From the NCBI RefSeq assembly GCF_013359725.1, contig NZ_JABFMW010000008.1, positions 62,001 to 126,000 on the forward strand: 64,000 nucleotides of DNA, given 5' to 3'. The notes below the pieces were generated by a model that saw nothing but the letters and a program-made list of their open reading frames with translations, made no database searches and was not told the DNA's origin. Position 1 is the stretch's first letter. Every line of letters begins with the position of its first letter. This document shows, piece after piece, positions 7,925 through 15,867 of this stretch. A program made the position numbers and the translations under genes. This DNA comes from Pseudarthrobacter sp. C4D7. GTDB lineage: Bacteria > Actinomycetota > Actinomycetes > Actinomycetales > Micrococcaceae.

Positions 7925-8818
7925 ATGACCAACTGGGTCTACCCCCTGGGCGCCGCCACCGACGGCTCGTGGGATGTTTCCATCGGAACGTCGGATTCAA
8001 CCCTGGCCGTGGACGGCTGGGCGCACACCGGCCTGAAGGTCGCCACCCTGGCCGCGGGCACCGCCGTCGAACTCTCCGCCGGGGATGAGGAACGGATCGT
8101 CGTGCCCCTCAACGGGTCCTTCACCGTGACGGTGGACGGAACGGAATTCCCGCTGAACGGCCGCCCCTCCGTATTCTCCGGCCCCACGGACGTGCTCTAC
8201 TCCGGCATTGGGCGCGCCGTCAGCATCAGCTCGTCCGACGGCGGCCGCGTGGCCGTTGCCACCGCCCCGGCCAGTGCCTCGTACCCCACCCGCCTGGTGA
8301 CCGCCGCGGAAACGCCGGTTGAACTGCGCGGCGCGGGCAACTGCTCGCGCCAGGTCCACAACTTTGGTACCCCCGCATCCTTGGAGGCGGACCGTTTCAT
8401 TGTCTGCGAGGTCCTTACCCCCGCCGGCAACTGGTCCTCCTACCCTCCCCACAAACACGACGAGGAGAAGGACGGCGAGACCGCCCTTGAGGAGATCTAC
8501 TATTTCGAAACCCAGGTGGCGGCGGCCTCCGGATCACCCTCCGACGCCGATGCCATCGGTTACCAGCGCGTCTACGCCTCGGATGAGCGGCCCATCGACG
8601 TGGCGGCGGAGGTGCGCACCGGCGACGTGGTCCTGGTCCCCTATGGCTGGCACGGGCCCGCCATGGCCGCGCCGGGGTACGACCTCTATTACCTGAATGT
8701 CATGGCCGGCCCCGGACCCGTGCGGGAGTGGCTGATCAGCGACGACCCGCATCACGGGTGGGTGCGGCAGACCTGGGAGAACCAGGACGTGGATCCCCGG
8801 CTCCCGTTCGGGGCATAG
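7925..8818 (+). CDS. iolB: 5-deoxy-glucuronate isomerase
   Basis: IolB converts 5-deoxy-D-glucuronate to 2-deoxy-5-keto-D-gluconate in the myo-inositol pathway. The protein is 297 aa, the usual family length, and has the bicupin fold. The metal ligands are in YPPHKHDEEKDGETALEEIYYF (about residues 175-200), preceded by the RQVHNFG element. The ATG at 7925 has AAGGAG 8 bases upstream. It is encoded away from the main iolC-iolG block but in one operon with the GntR regulator. Confidence 0.95.
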   Translation: MTNWVYPLGAATDGSWDVSIGTSDSTLAVDGWAHTGLKVATLAAGTAVELSAGDEERIVVPLNGSFTVTVDGTEFPLNGRPSVFSGPTDVLYSGIGRAVSISSSDGGRVAVATAPASASYPTRLVTAAETPVELRGAGNCSRQVHNFGTPASLEADRFIVCEVLTPAGNWSSYPPHKHDEEKDGETALEEIYYFETQVAAASGSPSDADAIGYQRVYASDERPIDVAAEVRTGDVVLVPYGWHGPAMAAPGYDLYYLNVMAGPGPVREWLISDDPHHGWVRQTWENQDVDPRLPFGA

Positions 8819-8824
8819 GCGCCC

Positions 8825-10033
8825 TTAGCGGCTGACCAGTTCCTCACCGGCCTGGACCGCGACCCGGTCGCTGCTGCGTTCTTCGCCCTTCCTGGCCGCT
8901 GCCGCGGCAAACGCCATGACGGCAACGCCCAGCAGGGTGATCAGCGCGCCGGCCCAGATGGGCGAGGTGTAGCCGAAGCCCGCGGTGATGGTGACCCCGC
9001 CAAGCCAGGCGCCCAGGGCGTTGCCCACGTTGAAGGCACCAATGTTGGCGCCGGATGCCAGGGTGGGGGCACCGGGCGCGTACTTCATGACCCGCATCTG
9101 CAGGCCCGGGACGGTGGCAAAGCCGAAGCCGCCCATGAGGACCAGGGAGATCACCGTCAGGACGGGATTCACGGCCGTCAGGGCAAAGGCCGCCAGGACC
9201 ACTGTCAGCACGGCGAGCACCACGAGCAGCGTCCGGTCCACGTTGCGGTCGGCCGCCTTGCCGCCCAGGGTATTGCCGGCGAAGAGGCCAACGCCGAAGA
9301 CGATGAGCAGCCACGGCACGGTGGATGCAGCAAATCCGGAGACCTCGGTGAGGGTGTAGGCGATGTAGGTGAACGCACCGAACATGCCGCCGAAGCCCAG
9401 GATGGTCACCACGATGGACAGCCATACCTGGCCGGAACGGAAGGCGCGCAGTTCGGAGCGGAGGCTGGCCGCTCCTTCCGTTTCACCAGCCCGGGAGGGG
9501 ACGAGTGCCAGGATGCCTGCGAGCGCGGCCACGCCAATGACGGTGATGGCCCAGAAGGTGGCCCGCCAACCCGCGGCCTGGCCCAGCAGGGTACCGAACG
9601 GGACGCCCAGGACGTTTGCAGCGGTCAGCCCGGTGAACATCAGGGCGATGGCCCCCGCCTTCTTGCTGGGCGGAACCATGCCGGCCGCCACCACAGCTCC
9701 GATCCCGAAGAAGGCGCCGTGCGAAAGCGCCGCGATGACACGCCCGAGCATCATGGCCCAGTAACCGTCCGCCGTGGCGGAGAGCAGGTTGCCGGCAATG
9801 AACAGGACCAGCAGTCCTGCCAGGACAGGCTTGCGCGGGAAACGGGTGACGGCCGCGGTGAGGCCAAGTGCGCCCACCACCACGGACAGCGCGTAGCCGG
9901 AAATGAACCAGCCGGCAGAGGCCTCACTGACCCCAAAATCGGCTGCCACCTGTGGAAGCAGGCCGGCGATCACAAACTCGGTGAGTCCGATGCCGAAGCC
10001 TCCCAAGGCGAGTGCTATCAGGCCAACAGGCAT
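8825..10033 (-). CDS. MFS drug/arabinose-efflux-type transporter (DHA1)
   Basis: A 402-aa transporter with 12 predicted helices. It begins ALALGGFGIGLTEFVIAGLLPQVAADFGVS, the characteristic opening of AraJ/YdhP-type DHA1 exporters, and has the motif-A-like loop at GRVIAAL. I trimmed the much longer open frame to the ATG at 10033, which has AAAGGAG 8 bases upstream. It is divergent from a marR gene, with nested dyads between them, so it is a MarR-controlled efflux pump. It interrupts the inositol cluster and probably has no role in that pathway. Confidence 0.9.
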   Translation of the reverse strand: MPVGLIALALGGFGIGLTEFVIAGLLPQVAADFGVSEASAGWFISGYALSVVVGALGLTAAVTRFPRKPVLAGLLVLFIAGNLLSATADGYWAMMLGRVIAALSHGAFFGIGAVVAAGMVPPSKKAGAIALMFTGLTAANVLGVPFGTLLGQAAGWRATFWAITVIGVAALAGILALVPSRAGETEGAASLRSELRAFRSGQVWLSIVVTILGFGGMFGAFTYIAYTLTEVSGFAASTVPWLLIVFGVGLFAGNTLGGKAADRNVDRTLLVVLAVLTVVLAAFALTAVNPVLTVISLVLMGGFGFATVPGLQMRVMKYAPGAPTLASGANIGAFNVGNALGAWLGGVTITAGFGYTSPIWAGALITLLGVAVMAFAAAAARKGEERSSDRVAVQAGEELVSR

Positions 10034-10089
10034 AAGAGTGCTCCTTTGAGCGGTTAGGTGTGGTTGTCCCGAAGAAGGGATGACGCCTA

Positions 10090-10151
10090 AGATAGTTGCA
10101 GGCGCGGTATTTATTGTTGCACATGCAAATATACCGCGCAAGCAACTATCT
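10090..10151. promoter_or_regulatory. Nested dyad operators between marR and its MFS gene
   Basis: Two 21-base arms (10090-10110 and 10131-10151) are reverse complements with 19 of 21 matches (AGATAGTTGC and GCGCGGTAT blocks). The 20 bases between them contain a second dyad, TTGCA-CA-TGCAA (10118-10129). The layout gives MarR-type sites for both divergent promoters. Confidence 0.7.
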
Positions 10152-10199
10152 CTGTCCACCCCTAACTGATGGCGTACAGCCACCCCCGAAGGAGCATCC

Positions 10200-10649
10200 A
10201 TGGGCATCAAGGACGACGCCGTCGAGGTCAGGGCCCAGGGCTGGCGCACCCTGGCCGCCCTGCACGGACTGATTGAAAACGAACTCGAACGCGGACTCCA
10301 GGCAGAGTCCAAACTTTCCGTGGTGGAATACACGGTCCTCGATGCCCTCAGCCGGCAGGACGGGTGGCACATGCGGATGCAGCAGCTGGCGCGGGCCACG
10401 GCGCTGAGCCCGAGCGCAACCACCCGGCTGGTCAACCGGCTGGAGGACCGCGGCCTGCTGACCAGGATCCTGTGCGACGACGACCGTCGCGGTATTTACA
10501 CTGAGCTCACCGCCAGCGGAAGCAGCCTGCTCGCGGAAGCGCGGCCCGTGCACGACGCCACCCTGGAACGCGCCCTCGAAGACGCTCTGGCCATTCCGGA
10601 GCTGGCACCGCTGGTTGATGCCCTGCCGCGGCTGCACGTACGCACCTGA
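10200..10649 (+). CDS. MarR-family transcriptional regulator
   Basis: A 149-aa winged-helix protein. The DNA-binding part is at about residues 55-100 (MQQLARATALSPSATTRLVNRLEDRGLLTR) followed by the MarR wing CDDDRRGIYTELTASG. GAAGGAG lies 6 bases before the ATG. It is divergent from the MFS exporter and shares a symmetric operator region with it, so it probably represses both until a toxic ligand binds. Confidence 0.9.
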   Translation: MGIKDDAVEVRAQGWRTLAALHGLIENELERGLQAESKLSVVEYTVLDALSRQDGWHMRMQQLARATALSPSATTRLVNRLEDRGLLTRILCDDDRRGIYTELTASGSSLLAEARPVHDATLERALEDALAIPELAPLVDALPRLHVRT

Positions 10650-10684
10650 GACAGCCCAGCACCAAAAAGACAGCAGTTCTCCCG

Positions 10685-12142
10685 TCAGGAAACCTTGGCG
10701 GCCGCCTCCTCGGCTTTGCCACCGGCGACGCTTTTGAAATAGTGCTCCAGGTCCTCGAGGCTCTTGTCCCTGGTCTCGGGAACGTACTTCGCGGCGAAGG
10801 CAATGGCACCAACGCCCAGGGCTGCGAAGGCAAAGAATGTGTTGGAGATGCCGATGGCGGCCAGCAGCTGCGGGAACCCGAACCCGATCAGGAAGTTCAC
10901 CATCCACAGCAGGAAGGCCGACGCCCCCACGCCCAGCCCGCGGATTTTCAGCGGAAAGATTTCCGAGAGCATCAGCCAGGTGACCGGGGAAATGGCGCCC
11001 TGCTGGAAGGCCAGGAAAGTGACGGTGAGTGCCAGGATAACGAAGCCCCGGGCTGCGCCTTCAGGCAGGATCAGGGAGAAAAAGCCGATCAGCAGCAGCG
11101 CCGTGGTGGTTCCCACCTGGCCCGTGATCAGCATCCTGCGCCGCCCCACCCTGCCCAGCAGCCAGATTCCCACGAACGTGGCCAGCACCGAGATGACGCC
11201 ATTGGCAATGTTGGCCGTCAGTGCAGCTTCGCGGCCAAAACCGGACTCCGCGAGGATCTGGGTGCCGTAGTACATGATCGAGTTCACGCCGGTGATCTGC
11301 TGGATAACCGCGAGGCCCAGGCCCACCACGAAGATCCGGCGGAGCCAAGGAATGCCCAGGTCCTTCCATGAGCCCATCTTGGACTTGTAGTCCTCCACGG
11401 CCATGGCTTTGACTTCCTCGAACTCCCTGCGGGCCTCCTCCTGCGGCCGAATCCGCTGCAGCACGCTGAGCGTCTCGCCGAAGCTGCCGATGGAGGCCAG
11501 CCAGCGGGGAGTCTCGGGCAAGAAGTGCGTCCCGATCCACAGGGCGATGGCCGGCAGGGTGGCGATGACCAGCATCCAGCGCCAGATGCCGTGGGACTCC
11601 CCGAACGAGTTGCCCAGGTAGGCGTTGAAGGCGAAAGCCAGCAGCTGGCCGGTGACGATCATCAGTTCGTTCTGGGTGACAATCCGCCCGCGCCGGTCGC
11701 TCGGCGACACTTCGGCAAGATACACCGGAACAGTCACGGAGGCTCCGCCCACGGCCAGGCCCAGGATGAACCTGGCCGCAATCATCACCTCGGTGCCTGG
11801 CGAGAAGGTGCAGGCAAGCGTGCCGGCGAAGAAAATGACCGCCAGCACCATGATCATCGTCCGGCGCCCGTTGCGGTCCGCCAACCGGCCACCGAACAGG
11901 GCACCGAATGCTGCGCCGAGCAACAGGGCTGAGGTGACCAGGCCCTCGGTGAGCGGGGTCAGCCCGAGGTCTTCCTGCATGTACGGCAGCGCGCCATTGA
12001 TCACGCCCGTGTCGTAGCCGAAGAGCAGGCCGCCGAAGGTGGAGATGATGGTGATGGTGCGCAGGGACCGCCTGTGGTTGCCCGGCTGCTGGGTGGCGTG
12101 CCGCAGCAAGTGCGACGCATGGTGGTCAGGAGTGGATTTCAC
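10685..12142 (-). CDS. iolT: Sugar-porter MFS transporter, probable myo-inositol uptake
   Basis: A 485-aa sugar-porter family protein with 12 helices. Visible signatures are FGGLLFGYDTGVINGALPYMQ (helix 1), GRLADRNGRRTMI (motif A), PVYLAEVSPSDRRGR after helix 4, PETPRWL in the central loop, and VPETRDKSLEDLE at the end. This matches IolT inositol:proton symporters. The start is GTG 12142 with GGAG 6 bases upstream. It lies downstream of a strong terminator that ends the iolG transcript, so it needs its own promoter in a very short gap or partial read-through. Confidence 0.9.
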   Translation of the reverse strand: MKSTPDHHASHLLRHATQQPGNHRRSLRTITIISTFGGLLFGYDTGVINGALPYMQEDLGLTPLTEGLVTSALLLGAAFGALFGGRLADRNGRRTMIMVLAVIFFAGTLACTFSPGTEVMIAARFILGLAVGGASVTVPVYLAEVSPSDRRGRIVTQNELMIVTGQLLAFAFNAYLGNSFGESHGIWRWMLVIATLPAIALWIGTHFLPETPRWLASIGSFGETLSVLQRIRPQEEARREFEEVKAMAVEDYKSKMGSWKDLGIPWLRRIFVVGLGLAVIQQITGVNSIMYYGTQILAESGFGREAALTANIANGVISVLATFVGIWLLGRVGRRRMLITGQVGTTTALLLIGFFSLILPEGAARGFVILALTVTFLAFQQGAISPVTWLMLSEIFPLKIRGLGVGASAFLLWMVNFLIGFGFPQLLAAIGISNTFFAFAALGVGAIAFAAKYVPETRDKSLEDLEHYFKSVAGGKAEEAAAKVS

Positions 12143-12180
12143 TTAAACACTCCATTGTGGACCAGCAGGGATGCGGACAC

Positions 12181-12214
12181 AAAAGGGGGGACGGATCCCT
12201 CCGCCCCCCTTTTT
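12181..12214 (-). terminator. Intrinsic terminator after iolG
   Basis: The arms AAAAGGGGGG...CGGA (12181-12195) and TCCG-CCCCCC-TTTT (12200-12213) form a near-perfect stem with a 4-base loop. The flanking A- and T-runs let it work on either strand. It ends the minus-strand iol operon just before iolT. Confidence 0.85.
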
Positions 12215-12216
12215 GT

Positions 12217-13236
12217 TCAGTCCTCCTTGTAGAGGTCGGGCTTGGCCGCCAGCTTCACGGCGACCTTTTCGCCGTTCTTCTGTGCTTCAACGCCCGCTTC
12301 GCAGCACGCGGCGGTGGCGTATCCGTCCCAGGCGGAGGGGCCGCCGATGCCGCCCCTCAGCGCAGCATCAACCCACGACTGGATTTCGACGTCGTACGCC
12401 GCGCCGAACCGCTCCTCGAAGCCGGGGGTAACGTTGCCGCCCCAGCGGCCGGAGCTGCGGGTGTAGGGGCCTTTGTCGCCGCCAATGTTGACAATCCCGT
12501 CCTCGAAGGCGGCCTGGGTGGCCACTTCGTAGCCAAACTTGGCGTTGACGTAGATTTCGACGTCGGCCAGGACGCCTGACTCGGTCTTGAGCAGGACGTG
12601 CTGGGGGTCGTGCTGGCCGTTCGGGGCGTTCCGGGTGGACTTGCCCAGCCGGACCTGGACACTGGTGATTTCCTCACCGGTGAAGAACCGGACGGCGTCG
12701 AACTCGTGGACCACGGAGTCGTTGATGAGCATCTCATTGGTGAAGCCCGGGGGCGTGTTCGGGTTGCGGTGCTGGTGGTGCAGCATCAGCAGTTCACCGA
12801 GTTCGTGGTTGCGGATGATCGAACCCAGCGTGGCGTATTCGGCGTCGAAGCGCCGCATGAAGCCCACCTGGATCCGCTGGTGGCCCAGCGCCACCTCGGC
12901 TTCGACGATCCGCCAGGCGGATGCGGCATCGGGGGTGAGCGGCTTTTCGCACAGGATCGGGATGTCCTTGGCCAGGGCCTTGAGCAGGATGTCCTCGTGC
13001 AGGAAGCCGGGGGTGGCAATCAGGACGGCGTTGACGTCGCCGTTGTTGAGGGCCTCCTCTGCGTCGGCCAGGGCCACAGCGCCGGGGATACCTTCAATGG
13101 CAGCCTGGGCACGGGCCAGGTCAACGTCCACGACGGCGGCAACCTCGGCTCCGTGGATGCGCTTGCTGAGGCGCTGGATGTGGTCGGCGCCCATGCGGCC
13201 TGCGCCGATGACGGCAACGCGGAGGGTTTCAGTCAT
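12217..13236 (-). CDS. iolG: Myo-inositol 2-dehydrogenase (Gfo/Idh/MocA)
   Basis: IolG oxidises myo-inositol to scyllo-inosose with NAD+, the first step of the pathway. The protein is 339 aa. The N-terminal Rossmann motif is VAVIGAGRMGADH (about residues 7-19), the CEKPLT motif carries the catalytic lysine near residue 97, and the second domain contains NDSVVHEFDAVRFF with the conserved His/Asp. It sits 30 bases after iolE in the same direction. Paralogues in this family can act on other inositols or D-chiro-inositol, so isomer preference is not certain. Confidence 0.92.
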   Translation of the reverse strand: MTETLRVAVIGAGRMGADHIQRLSKRIHGAEVAAVVDVDLARAQAAIEGIPGAVALADAEEALNNGDVNAVLIATPGFLHEDILLKALAKDIPILCEKPLTPDAASAWRIVEAEVALGHQRIQVGFMRRFDAEYATLGSIIRNHELGELLMLHHQHRNPNTPPGFTNEMLINDSVVHEFDAVRFFTGEEITSVQVRLGKSTRNAPNGQHDPQHVLLKTESGVLADVEIYVNAKFGYEVATQAAFEDGIVNIGGDKGPYTRSSGRWGGNVTPGFEERFGAAYDVEIQSWVDAALRGGIGGPSAWDGYATAACCEAGVEAQKNGEKVAVKLAAKPDLYKED

Positions 13237-13266
13237 GTGTTCTGTCCTTCTGGTCTCGGTGGCGGA

Positions 13267-14178
13267 TTAGCTGGCGGCGGTGCGGGAACCGCAGGACAGC
13301 AGGTAGTTGCGGGTGCGCTTGGCGATGGGCATGGGCACATCGAAGGCCACCGGGTACATGTCCTGCTCCACGATGCCGAAGACGGGCCGGTCCAGGGCCT
13401 CGACGGCTTCAATCACGGCGCGCAGGTCCGGCAGCCCGTTGGGCGGTTCGGTCATGACACCGGCCAGGTTGGCGGCGGCCCACGTCATGTCCTCCTCGTT
13501 GACCTTCCTGAGGATCTCCGGGTTGATCTGCTTCAGGTGCAGGTAGCCGATGCGGTCCGGGTAGTTCTTGATCAGGTCCAGGCTGGAGGCACCGCAGTAC
13601 TCGGCGTGGCCGGTGTCCAGGCAGAGGTTCAGGTACTGCGGGTCGGTGGCGGCCATGAGGGTTTCGATGTCCTCCTGCGCCCCGACATGCGAATCGGCGT
13701 GGGAGTGGAACTGCTGCTGCAGGCCGAAGTCTTCCAGCAGGGTCTTTCCCAGCCTGTTGTGCCCGGCGAACAGGTCGTCCCATGCCTTTTCGCTCAGCGT
13801 GCCGCTTTCCACGGCTTCGCCGGTGACGTCGTCGCGCCACATGGCCGGGATGACCACGATGTGCTCGCCGCCCATGGCCGCGGTCAGTTCAGCCACCTTC
13901 CGGGCGGGCTCCCAGGCCGTTGCCCACTGGTCCAGGCCTCGGTGGAATGCGGTGAACACGGTGCCGGCGGTGACTTTCAGGTCCCGCTGCTTCAGTTCCT
14001 CCGCCAGGCGGGCGGGGTCCGTGGGGAGGTAGCCGTAGGGGCCCAGCTCGATCCACTTGTAGCCGGACTCGGCCACCTCGTCCAGGAAACGTTCCCAGGG
14101 AGTCTGCTTGGGGTCGTCCGCGAACCAGACGCCCCAGGAGTCCGGCGCCGTGCCGATGATCAGCTTGTTCTCAGTCAT
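13267..14178 (-). CDS. iolE: Inosose dehydratase (sugar-phosphate isomerase/epimerase fold)
   Basis: IolE removes water from scyllo-inosose to give the diketone used by IolD. It is a TIM barrel of 303 aa. The opening IGTAPDSWGVWF and the metal-site segments (WIELGPYGYL, HSHADSHVG, LDTGHAEYCG, IGYLHLKQI) are typical of IolE. I took the ATG at 14178; an ATG at 14193 is equally possible, and neither has a strong ribosome site. It is separated from iolA by 142 bases containing a perfect dyad. Confidence 0.92.
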   Translation of the reverse strand: MTENKLIIGTAPDSWGVWFADDPKQTPWERFLDEVAESGYKWIELGPYGYLPTDPARLAEELKQRDLKVTAGTVFTAFHRGLDQWATAWEPARKVAELTAAMGGEHIVVIPAMWRDDVTGEAVESGTLSEKAWDDLFAGHNRLGKTLLEDFGLQQQFHSHADSHVGAQEDIETLMAATDPQYLNLCLDTGHAEYCGASSLDLIKNYPDRIGYLHLKQINPEILRKVNEEDMTWAAANLAGVMTEPPNGLPDLRAVIEAVEALDRPVFGIVEQDMYPVAFDVPMPIAKRTRNYLLSCGSRTAAS

Positions 14179-14270
14179 GACAGCGTTGTCCATTTCTCTG
14201 CATCGATTGCTCCCCACCGGCTCCCTCGCCTCGCAAGCTCGGCCAGGGAACCCGGCCGGCGTGGGCCCTG

Positions 14271-14298
14271 TTGTCGTTTTGGACGCTCAAAACGACAA
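14271..14298. promoter_or_regulatory. Perfect 11-bp inverted repeat between iolA and iolE
   Basis: TTGTCGTTTTG (14271-14281) and CAAAACGACAA (14288-14298) are exact reverse complements with a 6-base spacer. No T-run follows in the direction of transcription, so an operator or mRNA-processing hairpin is more likely than a terminator. Confidence 0.6.
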
Positions 14299-14320
14299 GT
14301 ACGGAGCAATCGGCGGGGTG

Positions 14321-15835
14321 TCAGTTGGAGGGGAAGTTGTAGGAGGCGCCGGAGGCGTGGTGGGTTTCGGGCCAGCGGGAGGTGACCACCTTGCCGCGGG
14401 TATAGAAGCTGACGCCTTCGGGGCCGTACATGTGCTTGTCGCCGAAGAGGGATGCCTTCCAGCCGCCGAAAGAGTGGTAGGCAACCGGCACGGGGAGCGG
14501 AACGTTGATGCCGATCATCCCCACGGTCACCGAGCGCTGGAACGTGCGGGCGGCGGCGCCGGAGGAGGTGAAGATGGCGGTGCCGTTGCCGTACGGATTG
14601 GCATTGATGAGTGCGATGCCGTCCTCAAGGGTGTCGACGCGGACAACCACCAGGACGGGTCCGAAGATTTCTTCTTTGTAGGCGATCATTTCGGTCTTGA
14701 CGTGGTCCAGGACGGTGGGGCCCACCCAGAAGCCGTTTTCGTGGCCGGGCACCACCACGTCGCGGCCGTCCACCACCATGGCGGCGCCGGCGGTTTCTGC
14801 TTCGGTAACGATCCTGACGATGCGTTCCTTGGAGGCAGGGGTGATGACCGGGCCCATTTCGGCGCCGGGTTCGGTGCCGTTGTCCACCTTGACGGCCTCA
14901 GCGCGTTCCTGGACCTTCGCGACCAGGGCGTCCGCGGCGTCTCCGACGGCGACGGCGACCGAGATGGCCATGCAGCGTTCCCCGGCAGAGCCGAACGCGG
15001 CGGCGGCCAGGTGGTCGGCGGCGTTGTCCAGGTCGGCGTCGGGCAGGACGATGGCGTGGTTTTTCGCGCCGCCCAACGCCTGGACCCGCTTCCCATGCTT
15101 GGTGGCGGTTTCGTGGACGTACTGGGCGATCGGGGTGGACCCAACGAAACTGATGCCGTCCACGTCCGGGTGGGTCAGCAGCCCGTCGACGGTTTCCTTG
15201 TCGCCGTGCAGGACCTGGAACACACCGTCCGGCAGGCCGGCTTCCTTCCAGAGCCTGGCCAGCAGGAGCGAGGCGGAGGGGTCGCGTTCGGAGGGTTTGA
15301 GGATGAACGCGTTGCCGGTGGCGATTGCCATCGGGGCCATCCACAGCGGCACCATGACGGGGAAGTTGAATGGGGTGATGCCCGCGACGACGCCAAGGGG
15401 CTCGCGGAAGGAGAACACATCGATGCCGGTGGAGACCTGGTCCGAGTAGTCGCCCTTGAGCAGGGTGGGGATGCCGCACGCGTATTCGACCACTTCGAGG
15501 CCACGGCCAATCTCGCCCTTGGCGTCGGAGAGGACCTTGCCGTGCTCGGCGGTGACCAGCTGGGCGAGCTCGTCGACGTGGGCGGCGACGAGCTCGCGGA
15601 ACGTGAACAGCACGGCGGTGCGCTTGGCCAGGGAGGTCTGGCCCCAGGCGTCGGCGGCCTTGCGGGCAGCGGCGACGGCGGTATCCAGGTCGGCGCGGTT
15701 GGCCAGGCGCAGTTCGCCGGACACGGCACCGGTGGCCGGGTTGTACACATTGGTGGTGCGGTCGCCTTCGCCGGCGGTCTCGGTGCCGTTGATGAAGTGG
15801 TTGATGACCGTTGTTTCGGTGGTGGTGGCAGTCAT
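14321..15835 (-). CDS. iolA: Malonate-semialdehyde / methylmalonate-semialdehyde dehydrogenase (CoA-acylating)
   Basis: A 504-aa aldehyde dehydrogenase of the MmsA/IolA type. It turns malonate semialdehyde, the last inositol intermediate, into acetyl-CoA and CO2. Visible are the TPFNFPVMVPLW cofactor-site motif (about residues 154-165), the GGAKNH stretch that replaces the usual catalytic Glu region in CoA-acylating members, and the catalytic Cys288 in GERCMA. It lies in the iol operon between iolD and iolE. The same enzyme could also serve valine breakdown. Confidence 0.93.
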   Translation of the reverse strand: MTATTTETTVINHFINGTETAGEGDRTTNVYNPATGAVSGELRLANRADLDTAVAAARKAADAWGQTSLAKRTAVLFTFRELVAAHVDELAQLVTAEHGKVLSDAKGEIGRGLEVVEYACGIPTLLKGDYSDQVSTGIDVFSFREPLGVVAGITPFNFPVMVPLWMAPMAIATGNAFILKPSERDPSASLLLARLWKEAGLPDGVFQVLHGDKETVDGLLTHPDVDGISFVGSTPIAQYVHETATKHGKRVQALGGAKNHAIVLPDADLDNAADHLAAAAFGSAGERCMAISVAVAVGDAADALVAKVQERAEAVKVDNGTEPGAEMGPVITPASKERIVRIVTEAETAGAAMVVDGRDVVVPGHENGFWVGPTVLDHVKTEMIAYKEEIFGPVLVVVRVDTLEDGIALINANPYGNGTAIFTSSGAAARTFQRSVTVGMIGINVPLPVPVAYHSFGGWKASLFGDKHMYGPEGVSFYTRGKVVTSRWPETHHASGASYNFPSN

Positions 15836-15867
15836 GGGACTCTTCCTTGAATAGTGAAAAAGTGTGG

